Below are positions 42,197-52,098 of a DNA stretch of 64,000 nt, piece by piece. Source of the DNA: Methanoculleus sp. (GTDB lineage: Archaea; Halobacteriota; Methanomicrobia; Methanomicrobiales; Methanomicrobiaceae); the NCBI GenBank assembly GCA_011045995.1, contig DSBQ01000051.1:1-64000 (forward strand), in the 5' to 3' direction. How positions within the stretch are numbered: the first letter of the stretch is position 1; every line of letters begins with the position of its first letter. A program made the translations under genes and the position numbers. The notes under the pieces were generated by a model. It was given only the letters and a program-made list of their open reading frames with translations. It did no database searches and was not told the origin of the DNA.

Positions 42197-44035
42197 ATGA
42201 CCGATAATGGTGAAATGATTGTGTACCGACTGGGTACACCGTGCGGACTCAGTGATATTGAGGAGGGAAAAATTTACGAGGCAAAAGTTCAGGGATTTGC
42301 GAATTTCGGAACCTTTGTCTACCTGAATTCCCGGGTCAAAGGGCTGGTCCATAAATCGAACATAAAAACCCGGCATAGTGAAGGAGAGACGGTATTCGTC
42401 AAAGTCCTCTCCATCCGCATCAACGGGAACATTGATCTGCAGGAAGTGGTACCGACAAGGTACCGGCTTGAGACGGTGACGAAGCAACCCTCCAATATCC
42501 GGCTTTCCGAGCTGAAAGACCGGGTCGGGCGTCAGGTGTCCGTAGATGTGGAAGTGGCCCAGATCAAGCAGACCTCCGGTCCGACCATCTTTACCGTGGT
42601 TGATGAGACGGGGACAGAGGACGCCGCCGCCTTCGTTGAGGCCGGCGTCAGGGCCTTCCCGGAGGTGCAGCTCGGGGATATGGTATCGGTATCCGGCGAA
42701 GTCATGATGAGAAACAACCGCCTTCAGATTGAGGTCGGCAACATCTCGGTTCTGGCCGGAGAAGAGCGTGAGGCGGTAGAGAAGAGAATCGAGCGCGCCA
42801 TTGATGAGCGGGCACAACCGGAAGATCTTCCGTTCATGGTGGAAAGTGAGGTGCTCAATCTCCTGAAACCGGAGATGCAGAGGGTCGCAAAGATCATCCG
42901 CAAAGCGATCTTCACCGCCCAGCCGATAATTCTCAGGCACCATGCGGATGCGGACGGAATAACTGCGGCTGTTGCCGTGGAGCGTGCAGTCACAATGCTG
43001 ATCCGGGAGTCCGGCGGCGACCCCGATGCCGAGAGTCATCTGTTTAAACGTGCCCCCTCAAAGGCGCCGTTTTATGAAATTGAGGATGTCACCCGTGACC
43101 TGGATTTTGCACTGAAGGATTTCGTCCGCTATGGGCAGAAACTTCCGCTCATTCTCATGATGGACAACGGGTCGACGGAGGAGGACGAACCCTCGTACCG
43201 CATGGCCAGGATCTATGACATCCCCATTGTTGTTGTGGACCATCACCATCCCGACGAGAGCACGGACGCCTTCCTTGAGGCCCATGTCAACCCATACCAT
43301 GTCGGTGGAGACTTTGGGGTGACGGCGGGGATGCTTGGGGCGGAACTTGCCCGGATGATCTACCCTCCGGTCGAACGTGACATCAGGCATTTTCCTGCGG
43401 TTGCAGCCGTTGGAGACCGGAGTGAGGCGCCTGAACGGCCACGGTATTTGGATCTGGTGGCAGATACGTATTCCGAGGACGAATGCAAGGAGATAGCCCT
43501 TGCCCTTGACTACGAACAGTTCTGGCTGCGGTTCAATGACGGCAGGGAAATTGTAAAAGATATTCTCGGCATCAACCCTGACAAAGAGCGGCACCGGAGG
43601 CTCGTCAAACTACTCGTCTCTGAAGCGAATCTGGCGATTGAGAACCAGCTGAGCGCTTCGATGCCGCACGTTACGGAGCAGGAGCTCCCCAATGGCTCCA
43701 AGCTGTTTACGATTGATGTGGAGATGTATGCCCACCGGTTCACCTTCCCGCCCCCCGGCAAGACATCCGGTGAAGTGCATGATATTCTCTGCAAACGGCA
43801 CGCAGGCTCACCGGTTGTCACACTGGGTCTTGGTCCTGACTTCGTGGTCATCAGGTCACGCGGTGTTATGATGAACATCCCCCTCATGGTCCGGGAACTC
43901 AGGGATGAGGTTATCGGCGGCGGAGTGAACGGCGGAGGTCATCTCGTTGTTGGAAGTATAAAATTCGTCGAAGGAATGCGCGAAAAAGTGATCAAGGAAC
44001 TCATCACAAAGATTGGAGAATTTCCGGCAGAATAA
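42197..44035 (+). CDS. S1-OB-DHH phosphoesterase (archaeal RecJ-like)
   Basis: 612 residues. An S1 domain (residues 20-90, KIYEAKVQGFANFGTFVYL) and an OB-fold (about 100-195) precede the DHH domain with HHADADGITA, MMDNGSTEED and VDHHHPDE, and a C-terminal DHHA1 region ending GGGVNGGGHLVVGS. Archaeal RecJ-like proteins of this layout act as 5'-3' exonucleases or as Cdc45-like GINS partners, or degrade RNA. The DHH metal residues look complete, so it should be active. It follows the PhoU protein by 36 nt. Confidence 0.88.
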   Translation: MTDNGEMIVYRLGTPCGLSDIEEGKIYEAKVQGFANFGTFVYLNSRVKGLVHKSNIKTRHSEGETVFVKVLSIRINGNIDLQEVVPTRYRLETVTKQPSNIRLSELKDRVGRQVSVDVEVAQIKQTSGPTIFTVVDETGTEDAAAFVEAGVRAFPEVQLGDMVSVSGEVMMRNNRLQIEVGNISVLAGEEREAVEKRIERAIDERAQPEDLPFMVESEVLNLLKPEMQRVAKIIRKAIFTAQPIILRHHADADGITAAVAVERAVTMLIRESGGDPDAESHLFKRAPSKAPFYEIEDVTRDLDFALKDFVRYGQKLPLILMMDNGSTEEDEPSYRMARIYDIPIVVVDHHHPDESTDAFLEAHVNPYHVGGDFGVTAGMLGAELARMIYPPVERDIRHFPAVAAVGDRSEAPERPRYLDLVADTYSEDECKEIALALDYEQFWLRFNDGREIVKDILGINPDKERHRRLVKLLVSEANLAIENQLSASMPHVTEQELPNGSKLFTIDVEMYAHRFTFPPPGKTSGEVHDILCKRHAGSPVVTLGLGPDFVVIRSRGVMMNIPLMVRELRDEVIGGGVNGGGHLVVGSIKFVEGMREKVIKELITKIGEFPAE

Positions 44036-44192
44036 ATATTGCTTCAACGATTTTTTTAAATTTCTTTTCGTTTTGTGATAGCATCAATATACCCATTCAG
44101 TACGGAGTACAGGGGGGTAATAACAGTTGGATGTCAAATTACCCCGCATTTGTGCCCCTTTTCCTGAAAAAAAGCCGGATTATTGGGAAACA

Positions 44193-44203
44193 TTTATATT
44201 ATA
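44193..44203 (+). promoter_or_regulatory. TATA box of the DUF7123 gene
   Basis: TTTATATTATA, with a purine-rich stretch upstream, predicts a start near 44224, 18 nt before the ATG. The 206-nt gap after the RecJ-like gene also holds a T-rich run at about 44050-44070 (probable terminator of the rightward block); no gene is seen there. Confidence 0.5.
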
Positions 44204-44241
44204 GTAATCTCTAAATGGGAATTAGTTCCGGAGTGTAAGAA

Positions 44242-44493
44242 ATGAGTCATTCGCCCTCGTTTAACAAAGAATACTCCCCCACTCAGGGTAAAATACTCTA
44301 TTACCTGAAACAGGGTATCCAAATGGGTAAGCATTATTTCAAATCCAAGTACATAGCAAAGGATCTTGGATTATCACCGAAAGAAGTCGGTACGAATCTG
44401 GCAATCCTCTCCGAGATCTGCGAAGAACTCGATATCAGCAGGTGGAGTTATTCAAACAGTACAACCTGGAGAGTGCTTCCAAGAGGTGTGTAA
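44242..44493 (+). CDS. DUF7123-like small winged-helix protein
   Basis: 83 residues. The segment KHYFKSKYIAKDLGLSPKEVGTNLAILSEICEELDISRWSYSNSTTWRVLPRG matches the pattern of DUF7123-type archaeal winged-helix proteins, common in haloarchaea and methanogens, with unknown target. GGAGTG stands 6 nt before the ATG, and a TATA box lies at 44193. It is a single gene unit. Confidence 0.75.
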   Translation: MSHSPSFNKEYSPTQGKILYYLKQGIQMGKHYFKSKYIAKDLGLSPKEVGTNLAILSEICEELDISRWSYSNSTTWRVLPRGV

Positions 44494-44576
44494 CCGCATC
44501 TTTGAACTGATCTCTTATTTGTCTGTGATTAGTGCCCCTTTTACGTATTCCTTTCATTCTGTCTTTGATTCCAAAA

Positions 44577-44586
44577 GCATTAATGC
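44577..44586. promoter_or_regulatory. Palindromic TATA-like element before a small gene
   Basis: GCATTAATGC is a perfect 10-bp palindrome preceded by a BRE-like CCAAAA. Its centre lies about 27 nt before the ATG at 44609, so it may be the TATA box of a leaderless gene. A chance palindrome is also possible. Confidence 0.35.
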
Positions 44587-44608
44587 ATGAAAGGTTTTAC
44601 GTTTTCAT

Positions 44609-44824
44609 ATGAGTGAAAAGGTTTTGGAGTTCATCTCTGAAATTGAATTCGTGGCAAATATCGATCAGAAGAAGGACTGCCTGATGAACCAGGGTACAAA
44701 TTCTGATGCTGCGGCGGTTACCAGTAACAATCCTTATGGCCTCTGGTTTAATATTGACATCCCCAAAGGCCACGGCCTGAAGAGCGGCGACCTTATCCGT
44801 ATCATTGTTGAAAAAGCCGAGTAA
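44609..44824 (+). CDS. Small hypothetical protein
   Basis: 71 residues, MSEKVLEFISEIEFVANIDQKKD... ending LWFNIDIPKGHGLKSGDLIRIIVEKAE. One Cys. The C-terminal half has a beta-hairpin pattern. No ribosome-binding motif; the TATA-like palindrome is placed for a leaderless transcript. I do not recognise the family. Its composition is like its neighbours, which supports it being real. Confidence 0.5.
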   Translation: MSEKVLEFISEIEFVANIDQKKDCLMNQGTNSDAAAVTSNNPYGLWFNIDIPKGHGLKSGDLIRIIVEKAE

Positions 44825-44896
44825 TCCGGTTCTTACCTGCCGGAAAACAGTGCGAGGAACGTTGGCCATTCGGGTCTCATGGAGTATGCAGGAATA

Positions 44897-45517
44897 ATGA
44901 AAAATCCCCGTTTCTATGCGAAATGCCGGCTTCTATGCACCTTTATAGTGGCAGGCATGGTCCTCCTCGGCGTGATGACGGCCGGTTGCATCTCAACGGA
45001 AGAGGAGGTTGACGAGGCTCGTTCGCTTATGGCAAAAGGGGACGTACGCCTTGCTTCGGTGGACTGGAACACGGACCCGCCGGGTATCATCGAGGCAAAA
45101 CTGGTTGCGGCACATATCGACTTTGAGAATGCCTATGCATCTGTAGCCGGTATTTCGCCTGGAAAGGAGGACGAACCGGATGAAGCATATGCGCTGCGGG
45201 AACTGATACAAAGCCGCATCATTCTGGTCTCCGCAGCCCTTGAAATTCAGTCCGCGCTCGGGCATATCATGGATGCACAGGATAATGCCCGGTTGTACCA
45301 GTACGATCTCTGGTACCGGGATATGGCCTGTGCACGAGAGGATCTCAGGTCCGCCCACGGGTACCTGGATGGGGCTGTCTCCTCCCTGAATGACATCACC
45401 ATGGCACGCGTCCCGGTCGCGATGCAGGGCGATATCGCAGCGGCAAAGATCACCTGCGCCAATCTTGATGGCCGTGCCGGCAGGCTTGAAGCGGCAATTG
45501 ACACGTCGCTGGCATAA
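44897..45517 (+). CDS. Putative lipoprotein, helical
   Basis: 206 residues from MKNPRFYAKCRLL (ATG at 44879 possible). A signal region ends in the lipobox VMTAGC, so Cys may be lipid-modified and the rest lies outside the membrane. The mature part is helical with low aromatic content (EEEVDEARSLMAKGDVRLASVD, IQSALGHIMDAQDNARLYQYDLWYRD), like a helical bundle of repeat type. No known family; the AGGA before the second ATG favours it. Confidence 0.6.
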   Translation: MKNPRFYAKCRLLCTFIVAGMVLLGVMTAGCISTEEEVDEARSLMAKGDVRLASVDWNTDPPGIIEAKLVAAHIDFENAYASVAGISPGKEDEPDEAYALRELIQSRIILVSAALEIQSALGHIMDAQDNARLYQYDLWYRDMACAREDLRSAHGYLDGAVSSLNDITMARVPVAMQGDIAAAKITCANLDGRAGRLEAAIDTSLA

Positions 45518-45529
45518 CCGGCCTCCACC

Positions 45530-46204
45530 TCACAGGGCGTTCATGAACTCCCTGATATGCCTGATGTCCGGTTCGATAAGGGCGTCGCCGAACCCGCTCC
45601 GTGTGGTTTCGAGGGAGAATTGGTAGGATTCAGCATGCTGATTGCTGACCAGAAAATAAACGCTCCCTGACCCTTGGAGGTTTTTTGTCACGCCTCCCCC
45701 GTGGGAGATGGCATTGCCGGTAATAATCTCTCCCGATTCGGCATCGACGATTATCCAGTCCAATCGTGTGCTTTGTGGCTGGTTTCGGGCTTCAATCTCT
45801 GCATGGACCCTCCATACGGAGTAGGGAATATGCACAATCTCTGAAAATCCGCTTCTCGTACCGGAAAATTCTGCAAATTGTCGTTCTTCACCATTTTTCC
45901 ATATGATTGGACTTTGCGCATCAGATGCGCCGAAACTATTCATGTCCCGGGGGAAGTCGAGGACGGGGTAGCCTTCTGTTCCGCCGGCGTATATTGAGGC
46001 GAGGTCGTCATTCATATGAATCTGCCAGATGGAGAAAGGTTTCGGGGTGTTTTCTGCTGCCATCGTGATTATCGGAGGTCTGAAGGCAGGGGATTCCTGG
46101 TTGTCGATACATTGAAGAGATGTCCTGATTTCCGGTGCTGCAGAGGCAATGAATAGAAGAATTACCGCTGCCGCCAGAAGAGTAAGGATGTCCGCCCATT
46201 TCAC
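45530..46204 (-). CDS. Membrane-anchored extracellular protein, unknown
   Basis: About 224 residues from a GTG (VKWADILTLLAAAV) with AAAGG upstream; an upstream extension lies under the opposite gene. One N-terminal helix (ILTLLAAAVILLFIASA) anchors a beta-rich external domain (WRVHAEIEARNQPQSTRLDWIIVDAESGEIITGNAISHGGG, SGSVYFLVSNQHAESYQFSLET). It may bind ligands or be a surface protein. Its 3' end is 13 nt from the lipoprotein gene, convergent. No family recognised. Confidence 0.55.
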   Translation of the reverse strand: MKWADILTLLAAAVILLFIASAAPEIRTSLQCIDNQESPAFRPPIITMAAENTPKPFSIWQIHMNDDLASIYAGGTEGYPVLDFPRDMNSFGASDAQSPIIWKNGEERQFAEFSGTRSGFSEIVHIPYSVWRVHAEIEARNQPQSTRLDWIIVDAESGEIITGNAISHGGGVTKNLQGSGSVYFLVSNQHAESYQFSLETTRSGFGDALIEPDIRHIREFMNAL

Positions 46205-46317
46205 ATTGGTACCTTTCTTCGGGGAAAATTTATGCTTTCTCCAGAAATCTGACCCGATGGAGGTAAATTGCGAGAAGGAATGATTAATGGCAATGAACCA
46301 CAACGTTGAATCAATAC

Positions 46318-46560
46318 ATGGATGTTCACCAGTCGCGGACATGGATTATTTTTTATCTGATATCCTTCGTACTCCTTCTGTTCGCTCTCTTTCTGACATC
46401 TGAAGGTGTCCTCCTGGGCTTCGGGTTTATGATGGTGATTGTGGTCGTCGGAGTAAATCTGGCGATTGTCACCCATGAGATGAAGCAGGCCGCCAAAAAA
46501 AAGGTGGTCATGGACAGAATTTCAAAAATCGATCCGGAATCCCCCGATGTGGGGGACTGA
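46318..46560 (+). CDS. Small membrane protein with basic tail
   Basis: 80 residues from MDVHQSRTWIIF; a TTG start 4 codons earlier is possible. Two hydrophobic segments (WIIFYLISFVLLLFALFLTS and VLLGFGFMMVIVVVGVNLAIV) are followed by a charged tail (HEMKQAAKKKVVMDRISKIDPESPDVGD). It is divergent from the preceding membrane-anchored gene. Function unknown. Confidence 0.55.
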   Translation: MDVHQSRTWIIFYLISFVLLLFALFLTSEGVLLGFGFMMVIVVVGVNLAIVTHEMKQAAKKKVVMDRISKIDPESPDVGD

Positions 46561-46591
46561 GAGAAGTAATCGCCCATTCTGATATGCGCAA

Positions 46592-47395
46592 TCAGGCCCT
46601 TTTCCGGTAAATTTTCTGCATCTGATTGACCGGTTCATAGAGGCGCTCGAAATCCCTGCTGAGATATTCGGTCTTGCCAATTACATAATGGCCGCCTGCT
46701 GTCAGGGCGGGTGCAACCATTCGTGCCAGTTCATCCTTCTGGTGTTCGGTGAAATAAATGGTCACATTTCTGCACAGGACCATATCGAGGTGCGATGTTA
46801 CCGGGATGCCGCTCATGAGGTCGTGGCGTGAGAAGCGGACATACCCTCTCAGGTGGGGTTTCACCTCGAATTTACCGTCCGTTCTTTCGGTAAAATGCCT
46901 CCTGACCTGGGCGTTACTCAGGTTTTCCAGTGCCTTTTTGTGATAGACGCCCTCTTTTGCCTTCATGAGGGCTTCCTCGTCGATATCTGAAGCAAATATC
47001 GTAAATTTGAGGTCTTTATTCATGATGGAGGTCTCATGGGCAATGATTGCAACGGTATAGGGCTCTTCGCCGGTGGCACAGCCTGCGCTCCAGATCCGGA
47101 TCGCTTTTTTTCGCCTGCGCAGTTCGGGGATGATATCACGCCGGATGGCATCAAAAACGGGGGGGTCACGCCAGAATTTTGTCACATTGATGGTTAATCC
47201 ATTTTTTAGTGCCTCCTGCTCCGGAGGGTTGCCCCTGAGCAGCAACAGATAGTCCCGGTAGGTATGGACCTCGTTCATCCGCATTCGTGACTGAACCCTC
47301 CTCTTCAGGTAGTCCTCCTTGTAATTTGAAGACTGAATGCCGATGTCCGATTCAATCATCCTGAGGACCGGCCTGAAATCATCTTCAGGTTCCAT
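46592..47395 (-). CDS. cheR: CheR-type chemoreceptor methyltransferase
   Basis: 267 residues from [14 protein letters not shown], with GGTGAT just upstream; earlier starts lie in the MCP gene. The N-terminal helical part has the Arg-rich surface [10 protein letters not shown], followed by [15 protein letters not shown]-like and [17 protein letters not shown] (SAM binding), [18 protein letters not shown], and [11 protein letters not shown]. It methylates Glu residues of the chemoreceptor whose gene overlaps its start by 11 nt, so it is dedicated to that receptor. Confidence 0.92.
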   Translation of the reverse strand: MEPEDDFRPVLRMIESDIGIQSSNYKEDYLKRRVQSRMRMNEVHTYRDYLLLLRGNPPEQEALKNGLTINVTKFWRDPPVFDAIRRDIIPELRRRKKAIRIWSAGCATGEEPYTVAIIAHETSIMNKDLKFTIFASDIDEEALMKAKEGVYHKKALENLSNAQVRRHFTERTDGKFEVKPHLRGYVRFSRHDLMSGIPVTSHLDMVLCRNVTIYFTEHQKDELARMVAPALTAGGHYVIGKTEYLSRDFERLYEPVNQMQKIYRKRA

Positions 47396-50183
47396 ATGAA
47401 TCACCGTTCTCATGGAGCCTGAATGTACGAATCCGGCTGCTGAGTTCCTGTGACATTCCCTCAAGGTCATCTGCAACCCGGCCGATTTCTTCAATTGCGG
47501 CAACGACTTCTCCGGAAAGCGTCACCATCTCCTGGTTACCCTCCATATTATTCGTTGCCAGACGTGCAAAGCGCTCAATGTTTTCCATGAGCCGGGTTGT
47601 CGCCGTCGCCTGGTCCTCCGTTGCATGAGTAATTTCAGTAATGCCATGTGCAGCAGTTTCGACCGAACCGACAATCCTGTTCATTGCAAAAATCACTTCA
47701 TGCACTTTTGCTATACCATCGCTGATTTCATTGTCCGCCTCCTCCATTGAGTGAGCGGTATCATCACTCCCTTTTCTAATGCTTCCGAGCAGGTCACCGA
47801 TGGTCGCCGCCGCCTCTTTCGATTCAGCGGCCAGGTCCCTGATTTCTCCTGCGACAACCGCAAATCCCCTTCCGTGTTCCCCTGCACGTGCGGCTTCGAT
47901 TGCTGCATTGATTGCAAGCAGATTTGTCTGGTCCGCAATCCCGGTGATGATTCTTATGATGCGGTCGATCTGGCGCATCTGCTCATTGAGATGAGTGATC
48001 TCCTGAACACTCTTCTTTGAGATTGCGCCGACGTTTTCCATCCTTGCCGAGGCATCGCCACCAACCCCTGCACCTGTTCTTCCTTCTTCGGCGGTGTGTT
48101 CAGACTGGACCATCACTTCCTGAGAAGTGCTTGCTATCTCCTCGATGGATGCTGAAAGATCTGATATTTCATTGCTGACAGCCTCAATCTCCCTTTCGAG
48201 CTGCATGGTAATTTTGCCGGAATCCTGTGCTCCTCCGGCGATTTTTGTCATGGTACTCCTTATCCCGGTTGCGCTTCCGGCAAGCCTCTCCGATGTCGCC
48301 TCAACCCGATGAACGCTCTCCCCCACCTGGCGCACAACGTCTGCCATCTTATGGACCGAGGTGTTGAAATGCTCCTTCAGTTCATTGAGAGGATCATCCT
48401 TTCCAACCGGCACATGAATGGTGAGGTTGCCCGAGGCAAGTTCTCTGAGCCCGTCGGAAAGTTCTGCTGCACTCTTTCGAAGGTTTTCTGCCTCCTCGCG
48501 CACACGGAGGACCTGCTGGTCGGTATCCGCTTCTTTTTTGCGGATATCCGTGATGTCGTTGTAGACGATCAGGATGTTTTCCAGCTTCCCGGTGCTGTCG
48601 GTGATCGGTATGGCATATTGTTCAAGGGTGAACACTCCCCCCGGAAGCCTGACGGTTATTTCGCCGAATGCACGTGTCGTACGGCGGATGACCTCTGACA
48701 GGTCCTCGCCGTTTTTGGAGAGGACTTTGAAGTCTCGGATATTCATTTTCAGAAGCTTTTGTTCGCTATATCCGCTCATCGCACAGTATGCGGGATTGCT
48801 GAAGGTAATTCGTAAATTCTTGTCGGTACACAGGATGGGAATGGGATGTTCCCGCACCATCGCCTCTGCACGGAATCGGAGGATTTCGTTCTCACGTGCT
48901 TTGCCGGCCATTTCCGCTGCCTCGTTTCTCATCCTGGTGTTATCATTGAACACAATGGCAATCCGGTCAATCTGACCCCTGCCGTCCATCAGGGGAATGG
49001 CGTACTGTTCAAGGATACGGGTTCCGGACGGGAATCTGACGGTGATCTCTCCACGACACATTTTTCTGTCGTTGAGAACGGAGGAGAGCTCCTGACCGGT
49101 ACGGGCGATCACCCGAAAGTCCCTCAGGTTCTTATGAAGGAGCTGCTCCCTGGGTATGCCGCAGAGTCTGGTGTATGCAGAATTTGCATCCCGAATGTGA
49201 AACATACGATCGACAATGACCATCGGAACAGGGTGCTCCTTCATAAGGGCATTGATGCGATTCAGGTCATGGCAAAGATCGTTGATCCTGGTCTTTAACG
49301 GGGCATCCTCTTCTTCAGCGTGGGTTGCACGGGCAGTAAGCAGCTCAATTTCCGATGCATGCTTCCGGCGGGTTTCTGCGATGTTCGACCTGAATTTCGC
49401 CTCTGCCTGTGCCGCAGCCGATTGCAGCTCGCGGGTCCGTTCTTCGGAGCGCGCAAGCTCGGTGCGCAGCAAATAAACGGCTGCCTCAAGCGCTTCCATC
49501 ACCTCGTCGTCGCTCTCGTCAGAGTGCGAAAATCCGGTCACCTTCTCCCGGGGAGTCCGGGATTCTTCAGGCCGGTGTTTTTCCGCCTCCAGCTCTGAAC
49601 GAAGGTGATGATTATCGGTCTGAAGGTTCCGGATCTCTGCATTCAGGTCTTCAAGCGTAGTAAGCGCTCTTTTCTCCAATTCCCGGTTGTGCGCCTCGGA
49701 GCGTGCAAGCTCCATCTCTAACACCTGAACGGCAGCATCGAGCGATTCCATTACTTCGGCATCGGGCGTCCCGGCAGGCGTGCCCCGCAGATGCACGTCA
49801 TTGCAGGACGGTGCATCCTCCCTGCGGATGTTTTCCGCGTTTAGCGCAGCACTCAGGCGATCGATTTCGTGTTCCAATGCCCTGATTTTTTTATCCTGAT
49901 CCTCGGTTCGCCGGAGCGTGGAGGAATATTCCGATGTATATCGGGAAATAAGCCGGGCAATGGCCTGGTTCATGGCCTCCTCGAGTTCGCGGAGTTTTTC
50001 GTCCCGGATTCCTGTCGAAATTTCCTGCTCACTCATGCCTGCATCTTCGCTGCCAAGGGCCCTTATCAACAGGTCAACGTCGCCGTCCCTGTCATCGTCA
50101 GCGGCGACCTCACCCGTCGGTTTCTGCGTTTCGACCCCGGTGAAAAGTGCTCTTCTTCCTGGCCGCACCGTAATGTCCGTCAT
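47385..50183 (-). CDS. Soluble methyl-accepting chemotaxis protein with two PAS domains
   Basis: 932 residues, no membrane helix. Residues 60-300 form a long coiled coil with an internal repeat ([10 protein letters not shown]...ELARSE at 143-171, [10 protein letters not shown]...ELARSE at 227-255). PAS1 spans about 310-425 and PAS2 about 440-550, very alike ([30 protein letters not shown]). A HAMP-like stretch (572-625) leads to the signalling domain, whose tip is [34 protein letters not shown] at 752-785. It should sense an internal signal through PAS. GGAGGATAC precedes the start. Confidence 0.92.
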   Translation of the reverse strand: MTDITVRPGRRALFTGVETQKPTGEVAADDDRDGDVDLLIRALGSEDAGMSEQEISTGIRDEKLRELEEAMNQAIARLISRYTSEYSSTLRRTEDQDKKIRALEHEIDRLSAALNAENIRREDAPSCNDVHLRGTPAGTPDAEVMESLDAAVQVLEMELARSEAHNRELEKRALTTLEDLNAEIRNLQTDNHHLRSELEAEKHRPEESRTPREKVTGFSHSDESDDEVMEALEAAVYLLRTELARSEERTRELQSAAAQAEAKFRSNIAETRRKHASEIELLTARATHAEEEDAPLKTRINDLCHDLNRINALMKEHPVPMVIVDRMFHIRDANSAYTRLCGIPREQLLHKNLRDFRVIARTGQELSSVLNDRKMCRGEITVRFPSGTRILEQYAIPLMDGRGQIDRIAIVFNDNTRMRNEAAEMAGKARENEILRFRAEAMVREHPIPILCTDKNLRITFSNPAYCAMSGYSEQKLLKMNIRDFKVLSKNGEDLSEVIRRTTRAFGEITVRLPGGVFTLEQYAIPITDSTGKLENILIVYNDITDIRKKEADTDQQVLRVREEAENLRKSAAELSDGLRELASGNLTIHVPVGKDDPLNELKEHFNTSVHKMADVVRQVGESVHRVEATSERLAGSATGIRSTMTKIAGGAQDSGKITMQLEREIEAVSNEISDLSASIEEIASTSQEVMVQSEHTAEEGRTGAGVGGDASARMENVGAISKKSVQEITHLNEQMRQIDRIIRIITGIADQTNLLAINAAIEAARAGEHGRGFAVVAGEIRDLAAESKEAAATIGDLLGSIRKGSDDTAHSMEEADNEISDGIAKVHEVIFAMNRIVGSVETAAHGITEITHATEDQATATTRLMENIERFARLATNNMEGNQEMVTLSGEVVAAIEEIGRVADDLEGMSQELSSRIRTFRLHENGDSYGT

Positions 50184-50214
50184 GTATCCTCCGGTGAATT
50201 CACTGTGGCTGCCG

Positions 50215-51060
50215 TCATCTCCATCCTCCGATCACGTTGGTTATCTCTGCGTATTCTTTTGCAGCGGGGCTGTCTTCTGCGCATTCTGAAATTGGTATGC
50301 CTCTCTTCTGTGCTTCAGGGACCATCGGGTCATAGGGTATCGCATATGCCAGGGGGAATTCCTGCTGCATTGCGGCCATGATCTCCTCAAACCGTGTTCT
50401 CTCGAGGTCTGCCGTTCCCGGTATGCCCAGCAGTCGTTTCAGGCCGTCCACCACCTCTCGTGCAGGCGACATCTCCTCGTGCACTATTTTGCCTCTGGTT
50501 ACAATTGCCATGCCGGGAACAACCGTTTTGCCGGTGTATTCACCGATATCTGAAAAAATGGTTCTCAGACTTTCAATGCCCTGGAGCGCAAAGGGCCCCG
50601 TATCCATGGTGACAACCGTATGGTCTGCGGCAACAAGGCCGTTAATGAGAAACTGGCCCATACTCGGCGGGGTATCAACGAGAACTGCATCATATTTTTT
50701 GGCTACTGTTTTTATTGCAGTTTTCAGGAGTGATACGTGATCCTCACGTCCATAGAGGTACGGTTCTGCTCCTGCGAGGTCAAGGGATGCGGGACAGAGA
50801 TCCGGCCCGGTATCCGTTGTAAGAACTGCACTGCTCAGGGAAATTTGTTTGAACCCTTCTGTCCCCGACATGAATACATCATAGATATCACAACCGGCGG
50901 TTCCGGGTTTGACTCCAAGTCCCGATGTTGCATTCGCCTGCGGGTCACAGTCGATAATTAACACTTTTTTGCCGGTTTTATTGAGAAATCCGGCAATATT
51001 CAGACAGGCGGTTGTTTTCCCTGTCCCCCCCTTGTGATGCGCGAATGTGATGACCGGCAT
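50215..51060 (-). CDS. ParA/MinD-like ATPase next to the chemoreceptor
   Basis: 281 residues from [18 protein letters not shown], with deviant Walker [26 protein letters not shown], and [14 protein letters not shown]. It lacks an N-terminal DNA-binding domain, as in small ParA/Soj and PpfA/ParC proteins that place chemoreceptor clusters. A ParB partner is not next to it. It ends 31 nt before the soluble MCP start on the same strand, so an array-positioning role is plausible. Confidence 0.85.
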   Translation of the reverse strand: MPVITFAHHKGGTGKTTACLNIAGFLNKTGKKVLIIDCDPQANATSGLGVKPGTAGCDIYDVFMSGTEGFKQISLSSAVLTTDTGPDLCPASLDLAGAEPYLYGREDHVSLLKTAIKTVAKKYDAVLVDTPPSMGQFLINGLVAADHTVVTMDTGPFALQGIESLRTIFSDIGEYTGKTVVPGMAIVTRGKIVHEEMSPAREVVDGLKRLLGIPGTADLERTRFEEIMAAMQQEFPLAYAIPYDPMVPEAQKRGIPISECAEDSPAAKEYAEITNVIGGWR

Positions 51061-51202
51061 GATCGACCCTGTGTCTCCTGAGTTGCTTATATAAATTTTA
51101 AGCATTCCTCTGAACTAAAATCCTTTGGATTGAGCTGGATTGCCGGATTGTATGGAAAAATATTGGAAATTTTATCTCTTCATCTGACAAATCATCGTAC
51201 AG

Positions 51203-51697
51203 ATGGGGTCCGACAAAATTAAAATCGTCATATTCGGCGCGTATAACGCGGGAAAATCCTCGTTCATCCGCTCGATTGATCCCCAGGCACGCAGTGTCGA
51301 AACACGGACGTCTGATGATTCCACCACGGTGGCTCTTGACTTTGGGAGGGTACGCATCGGGGAGAAAAAAGTATATCTCTTCGGCACCCCCGGGCAGGAG
51401 CGGTTTGAATTTGTCCGGCAGATTCTTTCCCGGGGGATGCACGGAGCAATCGTTATTGTGGATGTAACCCGCGAACTGGACGATATGACCCGTTCACTCT
51501 GTGAAGCGCTCGCCAGCAGGAATCTTCCCTATGCGGTGTTTCTGAACAAATGTGATCAGGCACATGCATCCCCCGACAATTTCATGGAGATTTCCTCCGT
51601 AACGTATTCTTCAAGGATGTCGGCCATGACCGGTGAAAACTCCCTGGAATCACTGCGGGGATTTGTCGAGGAATACTTTACCACGATCTCTTGCTGA
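51203..51697 (+). CDS. Ras-like small GTPase (MglA/COG2229-like)
   Basis: 164 residues. G1 is GAYNAGKSS, G3 is FGTPGQERF, G4 is NKCD and G5 is SAM. The Thr of the G2 region is in SDDSTTVALDFGRV. It resembles the archaeal and bacterial small GTPase group related to the SRP receptor beta subunit and MglA. Such GTPases organise polarity or protein positions. It is divergent from the ParA gene and shares a 140-nt promoter region with it. No roadblock partner is seen nearby. Confidence 0.85.
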   Translation: MGSDKIKIVIFGAYNAGKSSFIRSIDPQARSVETRTSDDSTTVALDFGRVRIGEKKVYLFGTPGQERFEFVRQILSRGMHGAIVIVDVTRELDDMTRSLCEALASRNLPYAVFLNKCDQAHASPDNFMEISSVTYSSRMSAMTGENSLESLRGFVEEYFTTISC

Positions 51698-51742
51698 TGC
51701 AAAACAAATACTATAACATTATCCTCGGTTTACATACTTTTC

Positions 51743-52096
51743 ATGTCCCGTACTTTCGCGGTATATGGAATCTTCATTGCAATTCTCGCCATCGCTCTCT
51801 GCGCGGGGTGCCTGACATATTCGATTCATGATGCGACCTATGACGGGGATGGAATATCGGTTCAGGTGAGATACAACGGGGAGACGACGGATAAGGCGAT
51901 GCAGGTTACCATCTATAATCTCTCCGGATTCCGGCAGGTGAGGATGGATAAAATCATCCAGCCGGTAACGCTTGAGCCGGGTGAAAATACCGTCACCTTC
52001 CCCGTAGAGCTCGAACCCGGGAACTATCGTCTGCATATCTATATTACAAAAGATGGTGAACGAATTTCAAGTGTCATCAGGGATATCGAGGTCTGA
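51743..52096 (+). CDS. Small lipoprotein with beta-sandwich domain
   Basis: 117 residues. Signal peptide MSRTFAVYGIFIAILAIAL ends in a lipobox with Cys (LCAGC), predicting lipid attachment at the outer face. The mature part (about 95 residues) is beta-rich, like an Ig-type fold (GISVQVRYNGETTDKAMQVTIYNLSG, LEPGENTVTFPVELEPGNYRLHIYITKDG). Ends 2 nt before the adenine deaminase start, but the functions are unlikely to be linked. Confidence 0.6.
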   Translation: MSRTFAVYGIFIAILAIALCAGCLTYSIHDATYDGDGISVQVRYNGETTDKAMQVTIYNLSGFRQVRMDKIIQPVTLEPGENTVTFPVELEPGNYRLHIYITKDGERISSVIRDIEV

Positions 52097-52098
52097 GA

